A stretch of 64,000 bases of DNA from Bradyrhizobium sp. U87765 SZCCT0048. Its GTDB lineage: Bacteria > Pseudomonadota > Alphaproteobacteria > Rhizobiales > Xanthobacteraceae. Numbering within the stretch: position 1 is the stretch's first letter; each line of letters opens with the position of its first letter. The position numbers and the translations under genes were made by a program. Shown here piece after piece: positions 1-10,528 of the stretch. The notes beneath the pieces are model-generated. The model saw nothing but the letters and a program-made list of their open reading frames with translations. It did not search any database and was not told the DNA's origin. The stretch covers positions 1-64,000 of the forward strand of contig NZ_JAFCMM010000002.1 of assembly GCF_018131225.1 (NCBI RefSeq), read 5' to 3'.

Positions 1-566
<566 letters not shown>

Positions 567-568
567 GG

Positions 569-2101
569 TCACAGCGGCAGGTTGTCGTGTTTTTTCATGG
601 GCATCTCGACCTGCTTATCCCTAAGCATGGCGAGGGCCCGGGCGATGCGCTTGCGGGTCGAGTGCGGCATGATGACGTCGTCGATGTAGCCGCGCTCGGC
701 GGCGACGAACGGCGACAGGAAGCGGTCCTCGTACTCCTTGGTGCGCGCGGCGATCTTCTCGGCATCGCCGATGTCCTGGCGGAAGATGATCTCGACCGCG
801 CCCTTGGCGCCCATCACCGCGATCTGCGCCGTCGGCCAGGCATAGTTCATGTCGGCTCCGATTTCCTTCGACGCCATGACGTCGAACGCCCCGCCATACG
901 CCTTGCGGGTGATCACCGTCACCAGCGGCACCGTGCACTGCGAGTAGGCGAACAGGAGTTTCGCGCCATGCTTGATCAGGCCGCCATACTCCTGCGCCGT
1001 GCCCGGCAGGAAGCCGGGGACGTCGACGAACGTCACGATCGGAATGTTGAAGGCATCGCAGAACCGCACGAACCGCGCCGCCTTGCGCGAGGCATCGCTG
1101 TCGAGCACGCCGGCCAGCACCATCGGCTGGTTGGCGACGAAGCCAACCGTGCGCCCGGCGATGCGGCCGAACCCGGTGACGATGTTCCTGGCAAAGGTCT
1201 CGGCGATCTCGAAGAAGTCGCCTTCGTCGACGACCTTGAGGATCAGCTCCTTGATGTCGTAGGGCTTGTTGGGATTGTCCGGCACCAGCGTATCGAGCGA
1301 ATCTTCCGTGCGCTCGATGTCGTCGAAGCTCGGCCACTCCGGCACGCCGTCGGTGTTGTTGGACGGCAGGAAGTCGATGAGGCGGCGCATCTGCAGCAGC
1401 GTCTCGACATCGTTCTCGTAGGCACCGTCGGCGATCGACGATTTGGTGGCATGAACGCTGGCGCCGCCGAGCTCTTCCGCCGTCACCACCTCGTTGGTCA
1501 CGGTCTTCACCACATCAGGACCGGTGACGAACATGTAGCTGGTGTTCTTCACCATGAAGATGAAGTCGGTCATCGCCGGCGAGTAGACATCGCCGCCGGC
1601 GCACGGCCCCATGATGACGCTGATCTGCGGGATCACGCCGGAAGCCTGGACGTTGCGGCGGAACACGTAGGAATAGCCGGCGAGCGCCGCGACACCTTCC
1701 TGGATGCGCGCGCCGCCGGCATCGTAGAGGCCGATGATCGGCGCCCGCGCCTTCAGCGCCATGTCCTGCAGCTTGGTGATCTTGAGCGCGTGGGTCTCCG
1801 ACAGCGAGCCGCCGAACACCGTAAAATCCTTGGCGAACACGAAGGTCTTGCGGCCGTTGACCGTGCCCCAGCCGGTCACCACGCCGTCGCCCGGGACCTT
1901 GTTCTTTTCCATGCCGAACTCGACCGAGCGGTGCTCGACAAACATGTCGAACTCCTCGAACGAGCCCTTGTCGAGCAAGAGCTCGATGCGCTCGCGCGCC
2001 GTCAGCTTGCCGCGGCCATGCTGCGCCTCGATACGCTTCTCGCCGCCTCCGAGCTTGGCTCCGGCGCGCCGCGCCTCGAGCTTCTCGAGCACCTCAAGCA
2101 T
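569..2101 (-). CDS. pccB: Propionyl-CoA carboxylase beta (carboxyltransferase) subunit
   Basis: 510 residues, the usual length for PccB. It transfers the carboxyl group from biotin to propionyl-CoA, giving methylmalonyl-CoA in the cytoplasm. The carboxyltransferase N domain has [15 protein letters not shown] near residue 125 and [17 protein letters not shown] near 165. The C domain has [16 protein letters not shown] near 365 and [13 protein letters not shown] near 398, with the acyl-CoA carboxylase beta signature throughout. It is first in the operon with pccA and is divergent from scfR across a 225-bp gap that carries a likely ScfR site. The start at 2101 ([15 protein letters not shown]) matches the family. 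Confidence 0.95.
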   Translation of the reverse strand: MLEVLEKLEARRAGAKLGGGEKRIEAQHGRGKLTARERIELLLDKGSFEEFDMFVEHRSVEFGMEKNKVPGDGVVTGWGTVNGRKTFVFAKDFTVFGGSLSETHALKITKLQDMALKARAPIIGLYDAGGARIQEGVAALAGYSYVFRRNVQASGVIPQISVIMGPCAGGDVYSPAMTDFIFMVKNTSYMFVTGPDVVKTVTNEVVTAEELGGASVHATKSSIADGAYENDVETLLQMRRLIDFLPSNNTDGVPEWPSFDDIERTEDSLDTLVPDNPNKPYDIKELILKVVDEGDFFEIAETFARNIVTGFGRIAGRTVGFVANQPMVLAGVLDSDASRKAARFVRFCDAFNIPIVTFVDVPGFLPGTAQEYGGLIKHGAKLLFAYSQCTVPLVTVITRKAYGGAFDVMASKEIGADMNYAWPTAQIAVMGAKGAVEIIFRQDIGDAEKIAARTKEYEDRFLSPFVAAERGYIDDVIMPHSTRKRIARALAMLRDKQVEMPMKKHDNLPL

Positions 2102-2295
2102 CTGATCTGCCTCCCGGATTCGCGGCCCGCGGGGCCGCCGGCGACAGCCGCGCCGTCGTCTGATGGTTTGCGGCGGCCGTCCGCGGCGGCCGTTCCCCGG
2201 ACGGATGCGTTGCCGCCCGGAGTTGGAACAACCTGATTAGGGACGGCCGGCCGGCCCGGGAAGGGTTGAAAAGGCGCAAATGCGCATGCTATAAA

Positions 2296-2327
2296 TTTGC
2301 AACATGTAAATTGCGAATTTGCGAAAA
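2296..2327. promoter_or_regulatory. Putative ScfR/PccR operator
   Basis: Two TTTGC-containing half-sites, TTTGCAAC at 2296-2303 and TTTGCGAA at 2318-2325, lie immediately upstream of the scfR ATG in the pccB-scfR gap, with an extra AATTGCG between them. Characterised ScfR/PccR/RamB regulators bind TTTGCAAA-like repeats. The assignment is inferred from motif resemblance and position. Confidence 0.55.
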
Positions 2328-3733
2328 TGTCGGCAGGCAAGCTCTACATCGGACGCAAGATTCGTGGCATCCGCGAAACCGCCAAGCTGACCCAGGCGAC
2401 GTTCGCCGAGCGGCTCGGCATCTCCACGAGCTATCTCAACCAGATCGAGAACAACCAGCGGCCGGTGTCGGCCTCGGTGCTGCTGTTGCTGGCAGAGCGC
2501 TTCGGCGTCGACTTCAGCGCGATCTCGTCCAGTGATAGCGACCGCCTGCTGTCGATGCTGACGGAGACGCTGGCCGACCCGGTGTTCGCCAGCCATTCGC
2601 CGAGTTTTCAGGAGCTCAAGCTGGTGGCGCAAAACGCGCCGAGCTTCGCCCAGGCGCTGCTCGCCTGCCATCAGGCCTACCGCCGCAACAGCGAACAGCT
2701 CGCCAGCCTCGACGACCATATCGGCAGCTGGGCCACCGAGCCGACGCCCTATGAAGAGGTCCGCGACTTCTTCCACTTCGTCGACAACTACGTCCACGAC
2801 CTCGACGTTGCCGCCGAGCGCCTCGCCGAGGATCTCGACATCCCCAACAGCGACGCCCACGGCGCGCTCGCCGGCTATCTGGAGGCGCGGCACGGCGTCC
2901 GCATCCGCCGCACCGGCCCCGGCGACGACACGCTGCGGCGGTTCGATCCCGCGTCCCGCACGCTGTACCTCAACCCCTATCTGCCGACCGCCACCCGCAG
3001 CTTCCAGATGGCGTTCCAGATCGCCGCGATCGAGCACGAAGCCGAGATCGAAGCGATCGCCAGACGCGCCGAATTCCGCACCGCCGATGCACTCGAGGTC
3101 TGCAAGGCGGGGCTTCGCAACTACTTCGCCGGCGCCACGACCCTGCCGTACCAGGCCTTCCTGGTCACCGCGAAGGACCTGCGCCACGACCTCGAGCTGA
3201 TCGCGACCCGTTTCGGCGCCAGCCTCGAGCAGGTCGCCCATCGCCTCTCGACGCTGCAGCGGCCGGGCCAGAAGGGCGTGCCGGTGTTCTTCGCCCGCGT
3301 CGACCGCGCCGGCAACATCACCAAGCGCCACAGCGCCGCAAAACTGCAGTTCGCGCGCTACGGCGCCGCCTGCCCGCTGTGGAACGTGCACCAGGCCTTC
3401 GAGTCGCCGAGCCGCATCATCCGCCAGCTCGCCGAGACGCCGGACGGCGTACGCTTCCTGTGCATCGCGACGGAGATCGCCAAGGGCCATGGCGGCTTCG
3501 GCTCGCCGCGGCCGCGCTACGCCATCGCGCTGGGCTGCGAGATGTCCTACGCGCGGGACTTCGTCTACGCCGACGGCCTCGATCTCACCAGCAAGACGGC
3601 CTACGATCCGATCGGCATCTCCTGTCGCATCTGCGAGCGCGCCAACTGCCCGCAGCGCGCGGTGCCGCCGCTCAAGAGCCGGCTCACCGTGCACCGCGAC
3701 CGTCGCGACATCCTGCCTTATGACATCTCCTGA
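2327..3733 (+). CDS. scfR: Short-chain fatty acyl-CoA regulator (ScfR/PccR family)
   Basis: 468 residues from the ATG at 2327 (MSAGKLYIGRKIRGIRE). An upstream in-frame TTG at 2297 would put the start inside the operator repeats and is less likely. The N-terminal XRE helix-turn-helix (about 8-65) contains LTQATFAERLGISTSYLNQIE. The middle is an IrrE/DUF955-like domain whose metal-site region (IEHEAEIE) lacks a normal HExxH. The C-terminal DUF2083 part has the conserved CRICERANCPQRAVPPL cysteine motif. Members sense short-chain acyl-CoAs and activate propionate or glyoxylate-bypass genes. The divergent pccB/pccA genes are the obvious target. Confidence 0.88.
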   Translation: MSAGKLYIGRKIRGIRETAKLTQATFAERLGISTSYLNQIENNQRPVSASVLLLLAERFGVDFSAISSSDSDRLLSMLTETLADPVFASHSPSFQELKLVAQNAPSFAQALLACHQAYRRNSEQLASLDDHIGSWATEPTPYEEVRDFFHFVDNYVHDLDVAAERLAEDLDIPNSDAHGALAGYLEARHGVRIRRTGPGDDTLRRFDPASRTLYLNPYLPTATRSFQMAFQIAAIEHEAEIEAIARRAEFRTADALEVCKAGLRNYFAGATTLPYQAFLVTAKDLRHDLELIATRFGASLEQVAHRLSTLQRPGQKGVPVFFARVDRAGNITKRHSAAKLQFARYGAACPLWNVHQAFESPSRIIRQLAETPDGVRFLCIATEIAKGHGGFGSPRPRYAIALGCEMSYARDFVYADGLDLTSKTAYDPIGISCRICERANCPQRAVPPLKSRLTVHRDRRDILPYDIS

Positions 3734-3745
3734 GAGCCCCGGCCG

Positions 3746-5491
3746 TCAGATCAGGCCGGCCTCCTCCAGCATGCGCCCGACGACGGTTTTCTCCACATAG
3801 CGCCTGGCGAAGCCGGGAATGCGCAGCTTCTTGCGGTCGCGCAGGAACACCGTGGACTTGATCAGCTCGCGAACATCATAGACCGAGCCGAACACCTCCG
3901 GCACGCCGCGCTCGATGTCGAGCAGCTGGTACACCGCCTCCATGCCGGTGCGCACGGAATATTCCGTGGTGAAGATGCAGTCGCGGGTCGATTCCGCGAA
4001 CTGGCCGATGAACGCGAAATTCTTCACGCCGTCCGGCACCACCTTCGGCCGGTCGGTGCCGTTGCGCGGCAGAAAGAACGCGGTGATGAACGGCATCATA
4101 CAGGGCCGCGTGACCGCGCCGGTGGCCGCGAGTTCGTCGATCTCCGCGACCGGCACGCCGAGGTGATAGAGCCACTCGCGGGTGATCTCCTCGCCGGTGC
4201 AGTCGCGCATCGGCTTCTTGACGTAGTCGCCGGGGCAATCGGTGAACAGGCCATAGAACCACACTACGGTCTGATGGTCCGGCTGCTGCTTGAAGTGCGG
4301 CTGGCGGTTGACGGTCCAGCTCTGCAGCCAGGCGGAATCGCGCACGCTGACGATGCCGCCCGTGACGACCTTGCCACTGCGCGTCGGCCGTTTCGCGATC
4401 TTTTCGATATAGGCGGGAATGCGCGGATCAAGCGTGGTGATCGACGCCGACGCCCACTGCGACTCTTCGGCATGGGTGCAGAACTTGTCGGGATTTCCAA
4501 ACGAGGCATCCTGCGCGGCGATGTTGCGCCACAGATGCCAGCTGCCGCCGTCGTGCACCACCGGATCAAACTTCGCCGGCGTGCGATGATCGCCCCATTC
4601 GGAGTTCTCGACCAGCGAGCCATTGGTGACGAACACCAGGTCGTTCTCGGTGAGATCGACGCCGCCGGTCTGGCCGCCATGGACCCAGTCGATGCGGCGC
4701 GCGACCTTGTGGCCGGGCGCAATGTCGAACCGCACGTTCATCACCTGCGTGTCGAACTGTATCCTGACACCCTGCCGGCGCAGCCAGGCGACCAGCGGCA
4801 TCACCAGCGACTCATACTGGTTGTACTTGGTGAACTTGAGCGCGCTGAAATCGGGCAGGCCGTCGATGTGATGGATGAAGCGCTGGACATAGAGCTTCAT
4901 CTCCAGCGCGCTGTGCCACTCCTCGAAAGCGAACATGGTGCGCCAGTACAGCCAGAAGTTCGAGCCGAGGAAATCGGCGCCGAACACCTCGTTGATGCGC
5001 TTGTCATGGAGCTGCTCCGGCAGCGCCAGCACCAGCTTGACCAGTTCCTTGCGCGCGGTGCGCGACAGCGTGAAGTCCATGCCGGTGCCGGCATCCTTGC
5101 CGCGCTCGATGGTCGCGCGCTGCAGCGAAAAGTTGGGATCGTCCTTGTTGAGCCAGTAGAACTCGTCGAGCACGGATGCGCCCTCGATCTCCAGCGAAGG
5201 GATCGAGCGATAGAGATCCCACAGGCACTCGAAATGGTCCTCCATCTCGCGGCCGCCGCGGATCAGCCAGCCGGTCTCGGCGTTGCCGGCGCCATCGAGC
5301 GCGCCGCCGTCGATCCCGGAAGCTTCGAGAATGGTAATGCGCTCCCCCTTCATCTGGCCGTCGCGAATGAGGAAGGCCGCAGCGGCGAGCGAGGCGAGCC
5401 CGCTGCCGACGAGATAGGCCGACTTGCCGTCGACGCCGGCCGGCTTGCGCGGCCGCGCGAACGCTTCGTAGTTTCCCTTACTGTAGTACAA
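3746..5491 (-). CDS. ohyA: Oleate hydratase (MCRA family)
   Basis: FAD-dependent hydratase that adds water to the cis-9 double bond of oleic or linoleic acid to give 10-hydroxy fatty acids. 581 residues are predicted from a TTG start at 5489-5491. It is chosen because AGGAGG lies 6 bases upstream and the protein then begins YYSKGNYEAFARPRKP, exactly as in the family. The open frame extends upstream to 5701, but that part shows no homology. The FAD fold GSGLASLAAAAFLIRDG is near residue 30 and GGREMEDHFECLWDLY near 80. The gene converges on scfR with a 12-bp gap. Such enzymes can detoxify host or environmental unsaturated fatty acids. Confidence 0.93.
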   Translation of the reverse strand: MYYSKGNYEAFARPRKPAGVDGKSAYLVGSGLASLAAAAFLIRDGQMKGERITILEASGIDGGALDGAGNAETGWLIRGGREMEDHFECLWDLYRSIPSLEIEGASVLDEFYWLNKDDPNFSLQRATIERGKDAGTGMDFTLSRTARKELVKLVLALPEQLHDKRINEVFGADFLGSNFWLYWRTMFAFEEWHSALEMKLYVQRFIHHIDGLPDFSALKFTKYNQYESLVMPLVAWLRRQGVRIQFDTQVMNVRFDIAPGHKVARRIDWVHGGQTGGVDLTENDLVFVTNGSLVENSEWGDHRTPAKFDPVVHDGGSWHLWRNIAAQDASFGNPDKFCTHAEESQWASASITTLDPRIPAYIEKIAKRPTRSGKVVTGGIVSVRDSAWLQSWTVNRQPHFKQQPDHQTVVWFYGLFTDCPGDYVKKPMRDCTGEEITREWLYHLGVPVAEIDELAATGAVTRPCMMPFITAFFLPRNGTDRPKVVPDGVKNFAFIGQFAESTRDCIFTTEYSVRTGMEAVYQLLDIERGVPEVFGSVYDVRELIKSTVFLRDRKKLRIPGFARRYVEKTVVGRMLEEAGLI

Positions 5492-5782
5492 AAGCGCCTC
5501 CTGACTGTCGCGATGGCAGCTCCGCTGTCTCCGTCCCCTGCATACCGGAGACGTTGCCCGTTTCCTGTCGACTGCGCGTGGCCGGAAGAGCATCCGGCTT
5601 TTGCGACCATAGGTGCCGCGGCAGCACGCAGGCAAGTCGAATGAAACTAAACTTGATCGGAGCCGATCACGATTGTGCCCACCATCGCACGTGGTGCGCA
5701 TCGAGGCCTTGATTCATCTCATGGCTGAACGGCACACTCTTGCACGCGACGACATGTCGCGCGATGTACTGGCGAGGTGATG

Positions 5783-8077
5783 ATGCGGATGTTCTCGAAA
5801 CTGGCCGCGGTCGTGCTCGGTGTCATTGCCATCGGCTTGATCGGCGGCGGCGGCTATCTCGCGGCCCTCGGCGGTTCCCTGTATTATCTTCTTACCGGCC
5901 TCGCCTATCTCCTCGGCGCCGCGCTGATCTGGCGCGGCAATCCGCGCGGCGGATGGCTGATCGCTCTGGTCGGCGTGCTGACGGTTCCCTGGGCGCTGTG
6001 GGAGGTCGGCCTCGATTTCTGGGGGCTGTTTCCGCGCTTGCTCGCACCATTTCTCATCGCCGCCGTCGCGCTGCTGCTGTCATGGGCGAACCAGCCGCGC
6101 CCGCGTTCGCCGTGGGCGCCCGCCGGTGCGCTGCTGTTCGCGGCGCTGTTCGCCGGCGGCTTCGATCTTGCGTTCGTTCCCCACGGCGTCGTCAGGCCCG
6201 ATGCGAGCGTGACATACGCGACGTCGTCGCAGCCGGCAGGTGGCGACCCGAACTGGCTGGCCTATGGCCGCACCAACGCGGGCGATCGCTTCGGTCCGTT
6301 CGATCAGATCAACCGCACCAATGTCGGCAAGCTCGAAACCGCCTGGACCTATCGCACCGGCGACAGCGGCCCGGGCATCGACCAGAACACGCCGCTGCAG
6401 ATCGACGATCTCGTCTATTCATGCTCACGCAACGGCCGCATTGCCGCCCTCGACGCCGACAGCGGCACGGTGCGCTGGGCCTATGACAGCAAGGCGAAGT
6501 CGCCGTTCTGGCAGCGCTGCCGCGGCCTCGGCTATCACAAGGACACCGCGGCGACCGGCGGCGCCTGCACGCAGCGGCTGATCTACACCAGCATCGACGC
6601 GCGCATGATCGCGCTCGATGCGCGGACGGGGCAACTCTGCGACGGCTTCGGGGAACACGGCACGGTCGCTCTGTCGCAGGGCATGGGCGAGGTCAAACCC
6701 GGCTTCTACTTCCAGACCTCGGCTCCGCTGATCGCACGCAATCTCGTCATTGTCGGCGGCTGGGTGGTCGACAACCAGATGCGTGGCGAGCCGTCCGGTG
6801 TCATCCGCGCCTTCGATGTGCACAGCGGCGCGCTGGTGTGGGCGTGGGATCTCGCCAATCCGGCGATCACCCGCGATCCGCCGCCCGGCGGCACCTATAC
6901 CCGCGGCACGCCGAACATGTGGACCACCGCGTCGTTCGACGATGCCCTCGGCCTCGTCTACCTGCCGCTCGGCAACGCCACGCCGGACTATTTCGGCGTC
7001 GGCCGCCCGCCGAATTCCGACGACTACAACGCCAGCCTCGTCGCCCTCGACGTCGCGACCGGGCGCGAACGCTGGCGCTTCCGCACCGTCAACCATGACA
7101 TCTGGGACTACGACCTGCCGTCGCAGCCCGCGCTGATCGACATTCCCGACGGCAAGGGCGGCGTGACAAAGGCGGTGTTGCAGACCACCAAGCGCGGCCA
7201 GCTGTTCCTGCTCGACCGCACCAACGGCCAGCCGGTCGCCGACGTCGCCGAGAAGCCAGCGCCGCAGACCGGTGCCGTGCCGGAGGAGACGCTGGCGAAA
7301 ACCCAGCCCTACTCCGTCGGCATGCCGACCATCGGCGCCGAGCGCCTCACCGAGCAGACGAGCTGGGGCATCACCATGTTCGACCAGCTCTACTGCCGCA
7401 TCGACTTTCGCCGCCTGCGCTACGATGGCGACTTCACCCCGATCGGACTGACACCCGCCATCCAGCAGCCCGGCAACACCGGCGGCTTCAACTGGGGCAG
7501 CGTGTCTATCGATGCCGCCAATAGCCGGGTGTTCATGAACGACATCCGCATTCCCAGCGTGTTCTATCTGGTCAAACGGGAGAACTATGCGGAGGCGACC
7601 AGGCACCTTAAATCCGACGGCACCGGCCATGGCCCCTCGCCCCAGGCCGGCACCCCCTATGGCATGGTCACCGGCGTGTGGCTGTCGCCGCTCGGCATCC
7701 CCTGCAACCAGCCGCCGTTCGGCACCATCACCGCCGTCGACCTCAAGACACGGAAGGTGGCGTGGCAGACCCCCGCCGGCACCGCGGCCCCCACCGGCCT
7801 GGCGCTGACCATGGGCATGCCGACCTATGCCGGCACCATGACAACCGCGGGCGGCCTCGTGTTCTTCGCCGGCTATCAGGACTTCTACCTGCGCGCCTAC
7901 GACGCAGAGACCGGCAAGGAGCTGTGGAAGCACGAGCTGCCGATCGGCGCCAGCGCGACGCCGATGACCTATGTGTCGCCGGCGACCGGGCGGCAGTATG
8001 TGGTGATCTCGGTCGGCGGCGCGGCCTATTCACGCCATATCGGCGATTATGTCATCGCCTTCGCGCTGCCAAAATGA
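5783..8077 (+). CDS. gcd: Membrane-bound PQQ-dependent dehydrogenase (glucose/quinate/shikimate family)
   Basis: About 764 residues. Four to five hydrophobic N-terminal segments (residues 5-150) form the membrane anchor that passes electrons to ubiquinone. An eight-bladed quinoprotein propeller follows from about residue 165 (DPNWLAYGRTNAGDRFGPFDQI). Tryptophan-docking-type repeats and NHDIWDYDLPSQPAL, ASFDDALGLVYLPLGN and GMPTYAGTMTTAGGLVFFAGY are typical of Gcd-type enzymes. GGCGAGG at 5771-5777 favours the ATG at 5783; in-frame GTG 5777 and ATG 5780 and 5789 are alternatives. The substrate (glucose, quinate or another polyol) cannot be told from sequence. No PQQ synthesis genes are in the window. 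Confidence 0.88.
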   Translation: MRMFSKLAAVVLGVIAIGLIGGGGYLAALGGSLYYLLTGLAYLLGAALIWRGNPRGGWLIALVGVLTVPWALWEVGLDFWGLFPRLLAPFLIAAVALLLSWANQPRPRSPWAPAGALLFAALFAGGFDLAFVPHGVVRPDASVTYATSSQPAGGDPNWLAYGRTNAGDRFGPFDQINRTNVGKLETAWTYRTGDSGPGIDQNTPLQIDDLVYSCSRNGRIAALDADSGTVRWAYDSKAKSPFWQRCRGLGYHKDTAATGGACTQRLIYTSIDARMIALDARTGQLCDGFGEHGTVALSQGMGEVKPGFYFQTSAPLIARNLVIVGGWVVDNQMRGEPSGVIRAFDVHSGALVWAWDLANPAITRDPPPGGTYTRGTPNMWTTASFDDALGLVYLPLGNATPDYFGVGRPPNSDDYNASLVALDVATGRERWRFRTVNHDIWDYDLPSQPALIDIPDGKGGVTKAVLQTTKRGQLFLLDRTNGQPVADVAEKPAPQTGAVPEETLAKTQPYSVGMPTIGAERLTEQTSWGITMFDQLYCRIDFRRLRYDGDFTPIGLTPAIQQPGNTGGFNWGSVSIDAANSRVFMNDIRIPSVFYLVKRENYAEATRHLKSDGTGHGPSPQAGTPYGMVTGVWLSPLGIPCNQPPFGTITAVDLKTRKVAWQTPAGTAAPTGLALTMGMPTYAGTMTTAGGLVFFAGYQDFYLRAYDAETGKELWKHELPIGASATPMTYVSPATGRQYVVISVGGAAYSRHIGDYVIAFALPK

Positions 8078-8086
8078 GCGGGTCCA

Positions 8087-8110
8087 CCGGCGCGGCCCTC
8101 GCCGCGCCGG
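8087..8110. terminator. Hairpin between convergent genes
   Basis: A perfect 10-bp GC stem (CCGGCGCGGC with its complement) and a CCTC loop lie 10 bases after the dehydrogenase stop and just before the end of the convergent binding-protein gene. There is no T tract, so efficiency as an intrinsic terminator is uncertain. Confidence 0.5.
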
Positions 8111-8119
8111 CTGGCGTGA

Positions 8120-9094
8120 TCAGGAGTTCGGCGTCCAGACCCAGACGATCTCCTTCACGGTAATCGCCTTCGGGATGAGGCCGAGCTTGAAGAAGCGGTC
8201 GGCCGTGGCCTGCTGGCTGGCGACGACCGCATCCGTCACTGGCGTGACGCGGAAGATCGAACGGTCGACCGCGCGCTTGATGGCCTCGGCATCGACCCCC
8301 GTCGCCTCGTGCAAGCTCCGGATGATCTCGGGCTTGTGCGCCTCGGCCCAGCGTGATTCATCGGCGAAGGTCTGGTTGAGCAGCGTGACGAGCTCGGGAT
8401 GGGCCGTGGTGAAGGCGCGGTTGGCGAGGAAGAAGGCGTTGGAGTCGTGAGAATCCTTGGCCTGCGAGATCACCCGGACCTTGCCCTTCTCAGCGAGCGC
8501 GAGGTACGGATCCCAGATCGTCCATGCATCGATGCTGCCGCCGGCGAACGCCGCTGTCGCATCGGCCGGCGCGAGATAGACCGGCGTGATGTCGCTGTAG
8601 GCGAGCCCCGCCTTCTCCAGCGCCGCCACCGTGGTGTTGTGGGCGCTCGATCCCTTGGCAAAGCCAACGCGCTTGCCCTTGAGATCGGCGACCGTGCGGA
8701 TTGCCGAGGCCTCCGGCACGACGATCGCCTCGTTGGCGCCGGCCGACGGCAGCGCCGCGACATAGAGCAGGTTGGCGGTGGCGGCCTGGGCGAAGATCGG
8801 CGGCGCATCGCCGGTGAAACCGAAATCGACATTGCCGGTGTTGAGCGCCTCGAGCAGCGGCGGCCCGAATGCGAACTCCACCCACTTGACGTCGATGCCG
8901 CGCGGCTTCAGCGCCTCCTCGAGGGTACGGCGCTGCTTCACCGCCGGAAAGATACCGGCCTTCTGGAAGCCGATGCGGATTTCCTTGACCGGCTGCTGCG
9001 CCACCGCGTTGCCAACCGGGCAGGCGAGCGCCGCGAGCGCGAGCGCGGCGATGGCAGCCCCGGCGGGGGCGAACAAGCGGCGGCGGGTCAACAT
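8120..9094 (-). CDS. Sulfonate/nitrate/taurine-type ABC substrate-binding protein
   Basis: 324-residue periplasmic binding protein of the SsuA/NrtA (NMT1) fold. The N-terminus MLTRRRLFAPAGAAIAALALAAL is a signal peptide with a twin-arginine-like start. KEIRIGFQKAGIFPAVKQR begins the mature domain, and the SsuA-like LKGKRVGFAKGSSAHNTTV is near residue 138. Aliphatic sulfonates are the commonest ligand of close relatives, but the ligand is not visible here. It is divergent from a complete ABC set whose own binding protein begins at 9477, so this cluster has two binding proteins for one permease/ATPase pair. Confidence 0.85.
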   Translation of the reverse strand: MLTRRRLFAPAGAAIAALALAALACPVGNAVAQQPVKEIRIGFQKAGIFPAVKQRRTLEEALKPRGIDVKWVEFAFGPPLLEALNTGNVDFGFTGDAPPIFAQAATANLLYVAALPSAGANEAIVVPEASAIRTVADLKGKRVGFAKGSSAHNTTVAALEKAGLAYSDITPVYLAPADATAAFAGGSIDAWTIWDPYLALAEKGKVRVISQAKDSHDSNAFFLANRAFTTAHPELVTLLNQTFADESRWAEAHKPEIIRSLHEATGVDAEAIKRAVDRSIFRVTPVTDAVVASQQATADRFFKLGLIPKAITVKEIVWVWTPNS

Positions 9095-9476
9095 GGTCTG
9101 ACGTCTCCATCATCTGACAGGAAATGAACGCCATCGACGTTAGGCGATCGCCCCGAGATTGTTGTTCCGAAGTTCACCGGCCACACGCAGGCTTTGTTGC
9201 CTCCGCCCTGAACAGCGCGACACGGATATTGCCGCGCGAACCACGGTACGACGCTCCGCACGCGAATGTCGGCAGCGCATGCGCATGGCGGCCTCCCGAT
9301 CGCCCGCGAACGGAAATTCTCCTGCAGCGGCACGACGCAGAAATATTCTACTCGTTTCATGGTCTTTTAAGCGATTGCCAGACGATGGCGCTTGTTCGCA
9401 AATAGCGCCATGTCGTGGTGAAGCCTGATCGCGGAGCGATCGCCACCATCCTTCCGCCCTTCCCGGAGTTCTCGTC
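9095..9476. other. Divergent intergenic region, 382 bp
   Basis: It separates the two binding-protein genes and must carry both promoters. I see no convincing gene, RNA or strong inverted repeat. Small open frames here overlap each other, lack plausible ribosome-binding sites and have arginine-rich out-of-frame composition. Confidence 0.5.
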
Positions 9477-10517
9477 GTGGTTCCGAACGTCGTCGCCCGT
9501 CCCCATCGCCCCTCTCGGCTGAAGGGGCTGTCATTCGCCCTGCTCGCCGCAGCCTCAGCGCTGCTGGCGGCGCCGGCCGCCCATGCCGAGGGGCGCCTGC
9601 GTATCGTCGAGCAGTTCGGCACGGTCTATCTGCCGCTGCACGTGCTGCGCGACCAGAAGCTGATCGAGAAGCACGGCAAGGCCGCGGGCATCGACATCGC
9701 CGTGGAATGGACCAAGCTGAGCGGCGGCGCAGCCATCAACGATGCCTTGCTCGCCGGTGCCGTCGATATCGGCGCGGCGGGAGCGGGTCCGGTCATCGTG
9801 CTGTGGGACCGCACCCGCGGCACGGCCGACGTCAAGGTCATCGCCGCCCTCGGCGAGCAGCCGAACTACCTCATCACCAGCAATCCCAACATCAAGACGC
9901 TGAAGGACTTCACCAAGGCCGACAAGATTGCGCTGCCCGCCGTCGTGGTGTCGCAACAGTCGCGCCTGCTGCAGATCGCTGCCGAGAAGGAATTCGGCGA
10001 GGGCAAGTACAACGCCCTCGACGACATCACCGTCAGCCTGCCCCATCCCGACGCGACGGCAGCGCTGCTGTCGGGCTCGAACGCGATCACCGCGCACTTC
10101 TCCAATCCGCCGTTCCAGGAACAGGCGCTGCAGAACCCCAAGGTTCACAAGGTGCTCAGCTCCTATGACATCATGGGCGGACGCATCACCCCGACGCTGC
10201 TCTATGCCACGTCCAAATTCCGCAAGGACAATCCCAAAACCTTCAAGGCGCTGTTCGACGCGCTGACCGAAGCCTCGCAGTGGATCGAGAGCCACAAGGC
10301 GGAGGCGGCGGCGACCTATATCCGTGTCGAGCAGTCCAAACTCGATCCCGCGTTCGTCCGTTCGGTGATCGACAATCCGGATGTCAGCTTCACCACGACG
10401 CCGCAGGGCACCTACAAATACGCGGCGTTCCTCGCCCGCATCGGCGCAATCAAGACCAAGCCGGCGAGCTGGAAGGACTACACTTTCGAGGATCTGCACA
10501 GCCGTCCGGGCAGTTGA
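9477..10517 (+). CDS. ABC transporter substrate-binding protein (NMT1/SsuA-like)
   Basis: 346 residues from a GTG start that has GGAG 8 bases upstream. The signal peptide (to about residue 38) ends in ALLAAPAAHAEG. The mature part opens LRIVEQFGTVYLPLHVLRDQ, followed by GGAAINDALLAGAVDIGAAG, typical of NrtA/SsuA/TauA-fold proteins that deliver organosulfur or amine ligands. It is followed 11 bases later by its ATPase and then the permease and monooxygenase, forming one plus-strand operon. The ligand is inferred to be an organosulfur or related compound because the operon ends in a DszA/NtaA-type enzyme. Confidence 0.88.
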   Translation: MVPNVVARPHRPSRLKGLSFALLAAASALLAAPAAHAEGRLRIVEQFGTVYLPLHVLRDQKLIEKHGKAAGIDIAVEWTKLSGGAAINDALLAGAVDIGAAGAGPVIVLWDRTRGTADVKVIAALGEQPNYLITSNPNIKTLKDFTKADKIALPAVVVSQQSRLLQIAAEKEFGEGKYNALDDITVSLPHPDATAALLSGSNAITAHFSNPPFQEQALQNPKVHKVLSSYDIMGGRITPTLLYATSKFRKDNPKTFKALFDALTEASQWIESHKAEAAATYIRVEQSKLDPAFVRSVIDNPDVSFTTTPQGTYKYAAFLARIGAIKTKPASWKDYTFEDLHSRPGS

Positions 10518-10528
10518 AAGCACCGACC

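Noticed and set aside
2297..2326. TTG start of scfR ten codons upstream
   Set aside because: It would lie inside the TTTGC repeats, lacks a ribosome-binding site, and the ATG at 2327 matches family N-termini.
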